Origin: JBDTRY01 sp039931435
Lineage (GTDB): Bacteria > Acidobacteriota > Thermoanaerobaculia > Gp7-AA8
Assembly (NCBI GenBank): GCA_039931435.1
Contig: JBDTRY010000033.1
Coordinates: 1-26,365, forward strand
Reading direction: 5' to 3'
Length of the DNA stretch: 26,365 nucleotides
Within the stretch, counting starts at the first letter, position 1. Each line of letters begins with the position of its first letter. Shown here in pieces: positions 7,195-14,464 of this stretch. The notes beneath the pieces are model-generated. The model did not search any database. It was not told the origin of the DNA and saw nothing but the letters and a program-made list of their open reading frames with translations. A program made the position numbers and the translations under genes.

Positions 7195-7761
7195 TCACGA
7201 TTTGTGGTCATGCCCGTCGAGGTGGGAGCGCAAAAGCCGGTAGGCCTGTCCTCGATGCGAACAGAGATCCTTTTCCTCATCGCTCATCTCGGCGAAGGTC
7301 TTTCCCTCACCCGCGGGCAGGAACCATGGATCCCAGCCGAATGTGGCCTCGCCTCGCGGTTCTACGAGGATTTCTCCGTGCGTCTCCCCACGGAAAATCG
7401 TGGCGTTCTCGCCGTCCCAGTAGCCGACGCAGCATTGGGCAACGGCGCTGCGGTCGCGAAGAGCGTAGGCCAGAGCGCTCAGGGATTGCCCACCGCCCCA
7501 TTCCAGAAGCCAGCGCACATAGGGTCCGGGGAAATTACCCAGCTCGGAGAATCCAAGGGAGACATCCTCGACGACCAGCTGGCCGTAATGGCGGGCCCGG
7601 GCAGCATCCAGTTTCCAGCGGGTGATCTCCTCGACGGTTGCCGCCTGGATCTCGGGCAACGGCAACGAAACCCTCAGCAAAGGCATGCCGAGGATGCGTT
7701 CCGCTTCGATAGCTTTTCGGGGATTCGAGGAGACGAGGATCAGAGGGTGATCTGCGGCCAT
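7195..7761 (-). CDS. rdgB: Non-canonical purine NTP pyrophosphatase, ITPA/HAM1 type
   Basis: The enzyme hydrolyses ITP, dITP and XTP to monophosphates, keeping deaminated purines out of nucleic acids. The 188-residue protein has SSNPRKAIEAERILG (11-25), the active-site VVEDVSL with Asp66, NFPGPYVRWLLE (76-87), FGWDPWFLPAG (141-151), TFAEMSDEEK and SHRGQA (168-173). The stretch around FPGPYVRW and the absence of bacterial-specific insertions look closer to the eukaryotic/archaeal ITPA branch than to E. coli RdgB. It starts nine bases after the anti-sigma gene and is probably co-transcribed with sigma and anti-sigma genes, which would tie nucleotide-pool cleaning to a redox response. Confidence 0.88.
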   Translation of the reverse strand: MAADHPLILVSSNPRKAIEAERILGMPLLRVSLPLPEIQAATVEEITRWKLDAARARHYGQLVVEDVSLGFSELGNFPGPYVRWLLEWGGGQSLSALAYALRDRSAVAQCCVGYWDGENATIFRGETHGEILVEPRGEATFGWDPWFLPAGEGKTFAEMSDEEKDLCSHRGQAYRLLRSHLDGHDHKS

Positions 7762-7770
7762 CGCTGCGCG

Positions 7771-8016
7771 TCAGACAACTCTCGATGCCTCTCCACCAGA
7801 ACCGCGCTGGTCGCGCAGCTTCACCTGAAGAGTCTGTGGCGCGGTCAGTCTTCCCAGGCGCCTGCGGATGAAATTTCTCAGCCGCGTGTGGATCAGTACG
7901 CGATCATCACAATCGGGACATTCTTTCAAATGCGACGTGAGGTCGGAATGTTTCTTCTCGCCGAGAACGCCGTCGAGATAGAAGTATACGACCCGCTTCA
8001 CATCGTCACAGACCAT
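7771..8016 (-). CDS. Zinc-binding anti-sigma factor, RsrA-like
   Basis: An 81-residue soluble protein of the zinc-associated anti-sigma (ZAS) family. Cys3, His29, Cys33 and Cys36 form the pattern C-x25-H-x3-C-x2-C, the same spacing as Cys11, His37, Cys41 and Cys44 of Streptomyces RsrA, whose disulfide formation releases SigR under thiol oxidation. There is no transmembrane segment, unlike envelope-stress anti-sigma factors. The ATG at 8016 is preceded by AGGAG at a good distance; an upstream in-frame start at 8067 adds non-family sequence. It lies 50 bases after the sigma gene. Redox control of the partner sigma is inferred from residue spacing, not shown. Confidence 0.85.
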   Translation of the reverse strand: MVCDDVKRVVYFYLDGVLGEKKHSDLTSHLKECPDCDDRVLIHTRLRNFIRRRLGRLTAPQTLQVKLRDQRGSGGEASRVV

Positions 8017-8066
8017 TGAGGTCTCCTCTCTTGCCGGGTGACGACACTCTGCGGGTCGAAACTGCA

Positions 8067-8837
8067 CTACTCGAGTTGGAATTCCTCTTCCGGCTCTTCT
8101 TCGACTTCGAAGTCGAAGTCTTCCTCTTCCGGACCGGCTACGACGAAAAGGTCGTCGTCTGGAGCCTCTTCAGCAGGCTCTTCGACGTCGTCGCCAGCGC
8201 CCGATTTTTTCTTCGGCTTCACTTCATCCTTGCGGGAGCGCATCTTGGCAGGCTCGCCGCCGCGGATGTACCCGTACTTCTTCGCATATTCGAGCAGAGT
8301 ACGCTCGAGCATCTTCCGTCCACGATAGAGACGCGACATGACCGTGCCCACCGGGCAATCGAGAATTTCGGCGATCTCCTTGTAGGAGAAGCCCTCGATG
8401 TCGGCAAGCAACACCACCATCTTGTAGTCATGAGGAAGCGAATCGAGAGCGCGCTTGACGTCCTCGTCCATCATGTCCTGGAAGATTTCGCTCTCCGGAT
8501 CCTTGATCAGATCCGGCGCGTTCTTCTGGATGACCCGCTCGTACGACTCTTCGATCTCGGAGAAGTCGATCTTGTGCGGGGTGAGCTTCTTCTTCCGGTA
8601 GTTGTTGATGAACGTGTTCTTCATGATCTTGAAGAGCCACGCCTTGAAGTTCGTACCTTCCTCGAATTTGTCGTAATACTTGTAGGCCTTGAGGTACGTC
8701 TCCTGAACCAGGTCCTCGGCATCCTCCGAGTTCCGGGTCATGCGATATGCGGTGTTGTAAAGGGAATCCACGTAAGGCATCGCTGCCTTCTCGAAGTCCC
8801 AAGCCTGCTCCTGGTCGTATACCTCGGCGCTTTTCAT
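8067..8837 (-). CDS. ECF sigma factor, SigR/RpoE family, with acidic C-terminal tail
   Basis: An alternative sigma factor directing RNA polymerase to stress promoters. Region 2 is clear (SLYNTAYRMTRNSEDAEDLV, 25-44, then FKAWLFKIMKNTFINNYRKK, 64-83) and region 4 has LPHDYKMVVLLADIEGFSYK and VGTVMSRLYRGRKML (163-177). The whole resembles Streptomyces SigR. From about residue 195 there is an unusual tail of some 60 residues, first lysine-rich and then almost purely Glu/Asp (ending EEEPEEEFQLE), not part of the normal family. The RsrA-like gene follows directly. Two candidate promoters, one matching the SigR consensus, lie upstream, suggesting basal plus autoregulated expression. Confidence 0.92.
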   Translation of the reverse strand: MKSAEVYDQEQAWDFEKAAMPYVDSLYNTAYRMTRNSEDAEDLVQETYLKAYKYYDKFEEGTNFKAWLFKIMKNTFINNYRKKKLTPHKIDFSEIEESYERVIQKNAPDLIKDPESEIFQDMMDEDVKRALDSLPHDYKMVVLLADIEGFSYKEIAEILDCPVGTVMSRLYRGRKMLERTLLEYAKKYGYIRGGEPAKMRSRKDEVKPKKKSGAGDDVEEPAEEAPDDDLFVVAGPEEEDFDFEVEEEPEEEFQLE

Positions 8838-8922
8838 CGTCTCTCCGTCGGGTTTCCGGCGTGCATTTTCGACTGGATATGCTTCATAAGTCGTGCCGCT
8901 TCGTAATTAGATGCGTGGGTTG

Positions 8923-8951
8923 GTAATAAGTTACTGATCGCTTAATTTCAA
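8923..8951 (-). promoter_or_regulatory. Sigma-70-like promoter for the sigma/anti-sigma genes
   Basis: On the minus strand TTGAAA (8951-8946) and TATTAC (8928-8923) are separated by exactly 17 bases, about 85 bases before the sigma-factor ATG. This would be the proximal, constitutive promoter. Confidence 0.5.
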
Positions 8952-9137
8952 CGTCCGAAATCCCGCAGAACCTCATGATTCAAGAGAGGTTGCACGGCAT
9001 ACGCGGCGCTAGGGGTCAAAGGGCAACTCTTTCGGTCGGGGCAACTCCCAGGTCCTCAAGTTCGGACACGTCGTCCTCTCCATGAGGCTACGGTGGTATA
9101 CGAATTGCGGGAGGGTTCAGCTTGTGGAGCGGCGGTA

Positions 9138-9163
9138 AACAAACGGTGAACAGCCGCTATTCC
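9138..9163 (-). promoter_or_regulatory. SigR-type promoter (GGAAT-N18-GTT)
   Basis: On the minus strand GGAAT (9163-9159) is followed after exactly 18 bases by GTT (9140-9138). This is the consensus described for Streptomyces SigR promoters. It lies about 300 bases upstream of the SigR-like gene and points toward it. It suggests autoregulation, parallel to the p1/p2 layout of sigR. A short motif like this can arise by chance. Confidence 0.45.
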
Positions 9164-9210
9164 AAACTGATCGTACCAGCTTTTCTGTGCGAGTTCAACC
9201 TGTTTCGCGT

Positions 9211-9244
9211 GGTATTCCCTCTTCTGCCACAAGCCGGTATTCCC
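9211..9244. repeat. Two direct GGTATTCCC repeats 25 bases apart
   Basis: Exact 9-base repeats start at 9211 and 9236, in the gap between the divergent sigma and thioesterase genes. Their spacing is a bit over two helical turns. They could be regulator half-sites. The rest of 8838-9323 holds the two promoter candidates above and no gene. Confidence 0.3.
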
Positions 9245-9323
9245 GATGAATACGTTGCACGGAAGGGATCGGACTCCTTAGGAACGTGCAGAGCAGCGTG
9301 AATACGATCGAAAGGATCATTCG

Positions 9324-9794
9324 TTGAACGAGATTGTCGAAAAACAGCCCGCGGCCTCCATCCAGCCGGACCTGCTGGAACGGTTGAAGCAGCGGTTCGA
9401 GGGAAAAACGGTCCACAGGCTGCTGCGGTTCGACATCGTCGAGCTAGCTTTGGACCGCGCCGTTCTCCTCATGCCTTTTCACGCGGACATCGACAATGGG
9501 TCGGGCACCGTGCACGGCGGGTTCCTGGCAGCGCTCGCCGACACTGCCGTTGCCTGCGCCCTGGCCACGAATTTCGACGGAAAGATGGGATTTGCAACCT
9601 CCAATCTGCAGATTCACTACCTGCGGAGAGCCAGGACTGACGTGCGGGCGTTGGCCCAGGTGATCAAAAAGGGAGCAAACACCTGCGTCTCCACCGTCGA
9701 GATCCGCGATGTGGACAACCGACTATGCGCGCTCGTCACCTGCGAATACGTCCTGACGACCTCCGTGCTCCCGAAGCAGGGTCCAGCGGGCTGA
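9324..9794 (+). CDS. PaaI-type hotdog-fold thioesterase
   Basis: A 156-residue single hotdog domain that most likely hydrolyses acyl- or aryl-CoA thioesters in the cytoplasm. The diagnostic GSGTVHGGFLAALADTA stretch (59-75) carries the conserved HGG and the helix that follows; MGFATSNLQIHYLRRA matches the central strand region. The start is a TTG (9324) with AAAGGA seven bases before it; the preceding GTG at 9298 reaches a stop. The N-terminal 20 residues are more polar than in small PaaI proteins. Substrate not predictable from context. Confidence 0.85.
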   Translation: MNEIVEKQPAASIQPDLLERLKQRFEGKTVHRLLRFDIVELALDRAVLLMPFHADIDNGSGTVHGGFLAALADTAVACALATNFDGKMGFATSNLQIHYLRRARTDVRALAQVIKKGANTCVSTVEIRDVDNRLCALVTCEYVLTTSVLPKQGPAG

Positions 9795-9830
9795 GACGGC
9801 GGGGATGTCATGCCGACGACAACCGCGGCG

Positions 9831-9862
9831 CGTCATCCTGAAGCGTCGAGCGAAGGATCTCT
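9831..9862. repeat. Family B repeat, half copy
   Basis: CGTCATCCTGAAGCGTCGAG and CGAAGGATCTCTTC match the left arm of the element at 3779-3881. No matching right arm is found close by. It lies in the 332-base gene-free gap before the PTPS gene. Confidence 0.6.
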
Positions 9863-9928
9863 TCTACCCTCCCGGCCGCTCAAAAGGACCGCAGAACATC
9901 GGAATAATCAGCGAGGTATCCGAAGCGA

Positions 9929-10046
9929 CATCGTAGGGCCGCACGGCGTGCGGCCGGCACCCTTTGCCATTTCCTACGGCCGAATCAGCTGACGAATGCA
10001 CCATTCCCGAAGAATACCGGCCGCACGGCTGGCCGGCGCTACGATG
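9929..10046. repeat. Palindromic repeat, family C copy 2
   Basis: Left arm CATCGTAGGGCCGC...GCGGCCGG starts at 9929, and right arm CCGGCCGC...GGCGCTACGATG ends at 10046. Both match the arms of the 5657-5747 copy (GAATACCGGCCGCACG is shared). The interior differs and is longer. The right arm is partly eroded. Confidence 0.7.
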
Positions 10047-10126
10047 TTTCGTCGGGATGACACGCCTTCGGCCCCTCCAGCAGCCGGGCTTCATTGGAAG
10101 CGTCGCGCGTGAGATCATCTCCGCGA

Positions 10127-10522
10127 ATGTCGCAATATTCCGTCCACATCGAGGCGCGGTTCGAGGCCGCTCACAATCTGCGAAGCTACCGCGGAACGGC
10201 CGAACCCCTTCACGGCCACTCCTACCGCGTGGTCGTGGAACTGACATCGAAGTCGGGTGGTCTGGACTCGGATTCCATCGCAGTGGATTTCGTGAGCGCG
10301 AAATCTCACCTGGAAAGCCTGGCGAAGAAACTCGACTACGGCTACATCAACGACGTCGAGCCGTTCACCGGAATCAATCCCTCCGCGGAAAATATCGCCG
10401 CGTGGTTTCACCGGGAACTTTCGCAGAGCCTCGAGCATGAGGACGCCATCGTACGCAGCGTCACGCTCTGGGAAGGCCCGACGAACCACGTCACCTATAC
10501 GCCGGACGATGTTCCGCGCTGA
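10127..10522 (+). CDS. 6-pyruvoyl/6-carboxy-tetrahydropterin synthase family protein, non-canonical active site
   Basis: A 131-residue pterin-family (T-fold) enzyme. The zinc ligands His16, His29 and His31 (HGH) are present, as are Asp70 and Glu116 (LWEGP). Two catalytic positions differ from QueD: the cysteine four residues before the first H of HGH is Ala25, with Glu26 giving an E-x-x-H-G-H motif, and the histidine usually following Asp70 is Tyr71 (LDYGYIND). Glutamate replacing the cysteine is known from PTPS-III proteins, which cleave dihydroneopterin triphosphate to a folate precursor in place of FolB. Automated annotation would probably say QueD. The ATG at 10127 matches the family start; an in-frame TTG at 10094 does not. 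Folate versus queuosine role is unresolved. Confidence 0.8.
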   Translation: MSQYSVHIEARFEAAHNLRSYRGTAEPLHGHSYRVVVELTSKSGGLDSDSIAVDFVSAKSHLESLAKKLDYGYINDVEPFTGINPSAENIAAWFHRELSQSLEHEDAIVRSVTLWEGPTNHVTYTPDDVPR

Positions 10523-10553
10523 GCAACCTCCACCCCCATTCCGAGGGTCAGAG

Positions 10554-10580
10554 TTGACCGCAGCCTCCGTCGTGTAGAAT
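10554..10580 (+). promoter_or_regulatory. Promoter for the zinc-ribbon protein gene
   Basis: TTGACC (10554-10559) and TAGAAT (10575-10580) are 15 bases apart. The -10 ends only nine bases before the ATG, so the transcript would be leaderless or nearly so, consistent with the lack of a ribosome-binding site. Confidence 0.45.
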
Positions 10581-10589
10581 CGGCCCGTC

Positions 10590-11306
10590 ATGCCCCTGCC
10601 CAAGAGTCTTCTCTGCGCCAGTTGCAAACACACCTATCCGGACGGTTGGCGGCGCTGTCCGTACTGCGGCTACGACGAAAAAAGAGCCCGGAAGGAAGCT
10701 GAGGCTGCTCGGACCGCGCGGGGGCAGTCCCGCCCTCAGAATCAGCGGGACCGGGGACGGGCTCCCCGCCGTTCCGACGGCACACCAGCGCAGGAGTCTC
10801 CTCAGGGTTCACGCGCACCACGACCGGCGGCGAGCTCACGAGCTCCCGAGCGACCGTCCGGGACGACGCCTCGGCGCTCCCCGAGACCGCAACGACCAAG
10901 GAATCCTCAAACGGGCGCATCCGCCGCCGATCCGACCGTGGGTCAGCACTCCATGGCCGCCGTCAACTCGGCGCTCGGACGCAATGCCGCTCCCGCCGCC
11001 GAGCGAGCAGGCACTGCCACCGAAGCGCAGGAACCGACAAATCCAGCCGCAAAGCGTTCCCGCAGGCGTTCGCGGAAACGCGGCCGCGGGCGCGAGGCCG
11101 GACCGGGGACAACAGGCGAGCGTTCCACCGAATCGCCCTCATCCGAGCAGCCATCTCAAGCGCAGCCGGCGGCGGCCACAGAGGGTTCACCCGCTGCAGG
11201 CGAACAGAAACCAGGTTCGCGCCGGCGCCGCAGGTTCCGCCGCCGTCGGAGTGGGGGCCCCGGGACTCCGGGCGCGTCAACACCGCCGTCAAACGGTCAG
11301 GTCTGA
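10590..11306 (+). CDS. Zinc-ribbon protein with long disordered basic tail
   Basis: A 238-residue protein with one small N-terminal zinc ribbon (C-x2-C and C-x2-C: CASCKHTYPDGWRRCPYCG, 9-27). Beyond it lies some 200 residues of Arg/Pro/Ser/Ala-rich low-complexity sequence containing SRRRSRKRGRGREAG and a second arginine cluster RRRRRFRRRRSGG near the C-terminus. Such architecture suggests binding to RNA or ribosomes, but no family was recognised. The frame is well separated from other genes except for a 10-base tail-to-tail overlap with the rhomboid-like gene. The N-terminal Cys pattern makes a chance ORF unlikely. Confidence 0.7.
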   Translation: MPLPKSLLCASCKHTYPDGWRRCPYCGYDEKRARKEAEAARTARGQSRPQNQRDRGRAPRRSDGTPAQESPQGSRAPRPAASSRAPERPSGTTPRRSPRPQRPRNPQTGASAADPTVGQHSMAAVNSALGRNAAPAAERAGTATEAQEPTNPAAKRSRRRSRKRGRGREAGPGTTGERSTESPSSEQPSQAQPAAATEGSPAAGEQKPGSRRRRRFRRRRSGGPGTPGASTPPSNGQV

Positions 11307-12241
11307 TCCTCGGCCCGGGCTGGTGCCATCAGCGGTGCCGCATCCTTCTTCACTGTCTGAACATCTGCTCCGGGAGCGCTCAATCGCAGATATCGGGCGC
11401 CACACTCGGCAAAACCCTCGCAACGGATGCAGTAGCGGTCCGGATGTTCCGGTTTGTAATCGGCTGGCTGGCAGATGTTCACGCCGGGGACGATATCGGC
11501 CGACAACGAACTGGCCAACCCCTCGATTTTCCCCAGGTCTTTCGTGGCCAGAATCGAATTCATGGAACGGAAGCGCAACAGATTCCTGTTTGCGTCAGCT
11601 CCGGGGATCACCGGTGGCCGCTCCGCTGGCACCAGCGGAACATTGACTGCCGGCCGCACAAATCGGCGCGGCCGGTAGCGCGAATTGCGAAGTAGAAAAA
11701 AGAGATAGCTGGCCGCCGCACCGACCGCCGCCGCGAGCGAGGGCCCATCCAGTCTCACCACTCCGATGAGCAACATCGCCAGTGCGATCCATCCCAGCCA
11801 CTTCGCCTTCACCGGAAAGACCAGAAGAAGAAAGGTCTGCTCCGGAAACATCGTGGCGTAGGCGAAGAGCAGTGAGTAACTGACGACGAAGGAACCGATC
11901 ATCCAGAATCCGAAAATGAAGGCCATTCCAGCCGAGGCCAGCGTACTGACCAGAACGAAGGTGATGAAATCGAAAGTGCCCCATTCCTCTTCGGCTGCCG
12001 ACCCCATGATGTAGAGAATGATCAGGGTGAAAAAAAGCGAGATGGCACTGCTTCCGAAGAAGGTTCCCTGGATGAACTGGTACGTAACGAGCCGCCAGAT
12101 CTGCCCGTGAAGCACGGCGGCGCGATCGAACGCGAAGAGTTCGAGGTAGTGCTTCACATCCTGCAGCTGCAGAAAAAAGAACGCGATATTCAGAAAAAGC
12201 AGGATGTAGATCGAGTGGAGATTTTCGCCTTTGCGTCGCAA
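11297..12241 (-). CDS. Rhomboid-like membrane protein lacking catalytic residues, cysteine-rich tail
   Basis: A 314-residue integral membrane protein with about six hydrophobic segments (from 10 to about 185). WRLVTYQFIQGT (49-60) and the long FFTLIILYIMGSAAEEEWGTF stretch resemble rhomboid and Derlin-like proteins. Where an active rhomboid has GxSG, this has FVVSYSLLFAYATMFPEQ, and the last helix (LAAAVGAAASYLFF) lacks the histidine. It should be protease-dead. A soluble tail holds Cys257, Cys271, Cys274 and Cys280 (YCIRCEGFAECGARYLR), a possible metal site. I chose the TTG at 12241 (AAAGGAAA upstream); the frame continues to 12520 but overlaps the DUF192 gene. The 181 bases upstream are otherwise empty. 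Confidence 0.7.
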   Translation of the reverse strand: MRRKGENLHSIYILLFLNIAFFFLQLQDVKHYLELFAFDRAAVLHGQIWRLVTYQFIQGTFFGSSAISLFFTLIILYIMGSAAEEEWGTFDFITFVLVSTLASAGMAFIFGFWMIGSFVVSYSLLFAYATMFPEQTFLLLVFPVKAKWLGWIALAMLLIGVVRLDGPSLAAAVGAAASYLFFLLRNSRYRPRRFVRPAVNVPLVPAERPPVIPGADANRNLLRFRSMNSILATKDLGKIEGLASSLSADIVPGVNICQPADYKPEHPDRYCIRCEGFAECGARYLRLSAPGADVQTVKKDAAPLMAPARAEDQT

Positions 12242-12422
12242 CCGGAGTTTCCTTTGTAAGCGGTAGTGGGACTCTCGCAATCGGTGACCCAGGGGCCCGT
12301 GCCCGATATCCCGGTAGCGCGGTGGGCAGTAACTCGGACCGCCGCCTCGCCCCACTAAATCACGGATTCGTTCTCGCAGGCCGCTGCCCTCTGACAACAG
12401 CCGATAAACCGAGGCGATTTCG

Positions 12423-12935
12423 TCAGCGGGCCGGATAGCGGTCGACGTTTCTGAAACGAACCTTCTGCCCGGGTGCGAGGCGGTGCTTCGCCGCAACCCC
12501 CGCCGCCAGCTCCAGCACATACCTGGCCTGAACCTGCGGATCGTAACTCGGGCAGGGGTCGCGCCGGCAGGGAGGAACGTCGGACTTGATCCCGGCGATC
12601 GTCTGGTTCCGGTCGATCCAGACCATGTCCAGCGGGATGAGCGTGTTCTTCATCCAGAAGGGATAAACGTCGTCGTTGGTGAAAAGAAAGAGCATGCCCC
12701 GATCACTGGCGAGGTTTTCGCGGTACATCAGCCCCTGGGCTCGGGTCTCGTCGTCGATGGCCAGTTCTACAGCGATGGCTGCTCCGTCAGGCAGGACCAC
12801 CGCTGCGCCGTCGGCCGTTATCGGAGTGGCAGGAGGAACTTCGGGGCTGGCCGTCTGATTCTGCCGGGCGCAGGCTCCGGACACTCCCAGGACAAGGATC
12901 AGCGCGGCGACGAGGCCCGGACGGAGGGTGCTCAA
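12423..12935 (-). CDS. Exported DUF192 family protein
   Basis: A 170-residue protein with a hydrophobic signal (LVAALILVLGVSGACA, 8-23) and a possible but imperfect lipobox at Cys22. The DUF192 domain is clear: TRAQGLMYRENLASDRGMLF (64-83), then FWMKNTLIPLDMVWID (93-108), and the tail VLELAAGVAAKHRLAPGQKV. The function of the family is unknown. The start is a TTG inside TTGA, overlapping the stop of the upstream response-regulator gene, with GGGGAAG before it, so the two are coupled. The family is often found as small exported proteins in Acidobacteriota and Proteobacteria. Confidence 0.85.
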   Translation of the reverse strand: MSTLRPGLVAALILVLGVSGACARQNQTASPEVPPATPITADGAAVVLPDGAAIAVELAIDDETRAQGLMYRENLASDRGMLFLFTNDDVYPFWMKNTLIPLDMVWIDRNQTIAGIKSDVPPCRRDPCPSYDPQVQARYVLELAAGVAAKHRLAPGQKVRFRNVDRYPAR

Positions 12936-14329
12936 GTCTCTTCCCCTGATTCGACGTCCCGGCTCTCCTTCGGGAGAAGTTCGTACTTTTTCGCGTAGTA
13001 CCGGAAGGAACGAAAGGACATCCGCAGGAGTTCAGCTGCCTGGGTCTGAACGCCGTTGGTGCGGTTGAGCGCTTTGAGCATGAACGTTTTGCCGATCTCC
13101 TCGAGATGTTTCTCCAGATCGATCCCATCGTCCGGCAATTCGACGCGGTCTTCCTGGAGGTGCACGCCGAAGATCACGCTCTCCGGGAGAGATCGCGTGG
13201 TGAGGACGTCCGAGGATTCCAGGGCGATGGAACGCTCGATGACATTCTCCAGTTCCCGGACATTTCCCGGCCAGTGATAGCGCTCCAGCGCTTTCATGGC
13301 GTCGACGGAAATCTTCTTCAGCGGGACTTCCATCGTATTGCAGTACTTGGCGATGAAATGCTCGGTGAGAAGAGGGATGTCTTCCTTGCGATTGCGCAGC
13401 GAGGGAAGTTCGATGGGGATGACGTTGATGCGGTAGAACAGATCCTCGCGGAACGAGCCCTGGATAATGGACTCACGGAGATCGCGGTTCGTGGCGGTGA
13501 TGACCCTGCTGTCCACGGAGACCTCGTCGTTCCCTCCCACGCGGCGCACCGTGCGCTCCTGAAGAACACGAAGAAGTTTGATCTGCATGGCCGTGGACAT
13601 CTCTCCGATCTCATCGAGAAAGATCGTCCCCCGGTCAGCTTCCTGAAAGAGGCCCTTCTTTTCGCGGATGGCGCCGGTGAACGCGCCCCGCTCGTGACCG
13701 AACAGCTCCGATTCCAGCAGGTTCTCCGGGAGGGCGCCGCAGTTGATGGAGACGAACTTACCGCGGCGTCCGGAGTTGTAATGAATGGCGCGGGCGATCA
13801 GCTCCTTCCCGGTTCCGCTGTCCCCTGAGATCATCACGGTCGACCCGGTGGAGGCGATGCGCGCGATGATGGAGAAGATCTCCTGCATCTTCCGGCTGCG
13901 ACCGATGATGTTCGAGAAGGTGAATCGATCGGCCAGTTCGCCCCGGAGATGGACGTTTTCTTCCTCCAGGTCGCGGCGCTCGACGGCCTTGTTAACGATG
14001 ATCTTCAGCTCTTCGATGTCGAAGGGCTTACCGATGTAGTCGTAAGCACCAGCCTTCAGCGCTTCGATGGCCGAACTGGTGGACGTGTGGGCCGTGATCA
14101 TGACCACCGGGGTCGCAGCATTGCGCTGCCTGATATCCCGGAGAAGGTCGATCCCCGAGCCGTCGGGCATGATCAGGTCGCAAAGCACCACGTCCGGATC
14201 GGATCTGCTCAGGGCGGCACGAGCCTCCCCCACCGAGCCGGCGCTGCTCACTTCCCAGCCCTCTCCCTCGAAGACGATGGTCAGGAAGTCGCGTAGGGAT
14301 GATTCGTCGTCGACGATGAGAAGGCGCAA
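12932..14329 (-). CDS. Sigma-54-dependent response regulator, PilR/NtrC family
   Basis: A transcription activator with three domains over 465 residues. The receiver domain has Asp7/Asp8 and the phospho-acceptor Asp51 (VVLCDLIMPDGSG), with Lys in YIGKPF. The AAA+ domain has Walker A GDSGTGKE, the sigma-54-contact loop ELFGHERGAFTGA, and FLDEIGEM. The Fis-type HTH ends in AAELLRMSFRSFRYYAKKYEL, closest in style to PilR. I start at TTG 14329 because it gives MRLLIVDDE and lies 22 bases after a TATAAT; the frame opens at 14368. No histidine kinase is adjacent. DUF192 follows with a TTGA overlap. The pilin-like genes to the right are plausible targets but unproven. Confidence 0.92.
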   Translation of the reverse strand: MRLLIVDDESSLRDFLTIVFEGEGWEVSSAGSVGEARAALSRSDPDVVLCDLIMPDGSGIDLLRDIRQRNAATPVVMITAHTSTSSAIEALKAGAYDYIGKPFDIEELKIIVNKAVERRDLEEENVHLRGELADRFTFSNIIGRSRKMQEIFSIIARIASTGSTVMISGDSGTGKELIARAIHYNSGRRGKFVSINCGALPENLLESELFGHERGAFTGAIREKKGLFQEADRGTIFLDEIGEMSTAMQIKLLRVLQERTVRRVGGNDEVSVDSRVITATNRDLRESIIQGSFREDLFYRINVIPIELPSLRNRKEDIPLLTEHFIAKYCNTMEVPLKKISVDAMKALERYHWPGNVRELENVIERSIALESSDVLTTRSLPESVIFGVHLQEDRVELPDDGIDLEKHLEEIGKTFMLKALNRTNGVQTQAAELLRMSFRSFRYYAKKYELLPKESRDVESGEET

Positions 14330-14351
14330 TCTGAGGCAACTCCCGCGCCGG

Positions 14352-14402
14352 ATTATAGCGAATCGCAATTTTCTGGCGGAGGGAACAGGTCTTGCTTATG
14401 AT
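14352..14402. promoter_or_regulatory. Divergent promoter region with two -10 boxes
   Basis: TATAAT on the minus strand (14357-14352) precedes the response-regulator gene by 22 bases, and TATGAT on the plus strand (14397-14402) precedes the cohesin gene by 62 bases. Neither has a convincing -35. Confidence 0.4.
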
Positions 14403-14464
14403 TCTGGTCCCGCGGCGAAGCGCGCCGAAGCCGGACCGAACTCGCCACCCCCGCGGTAACTCCG

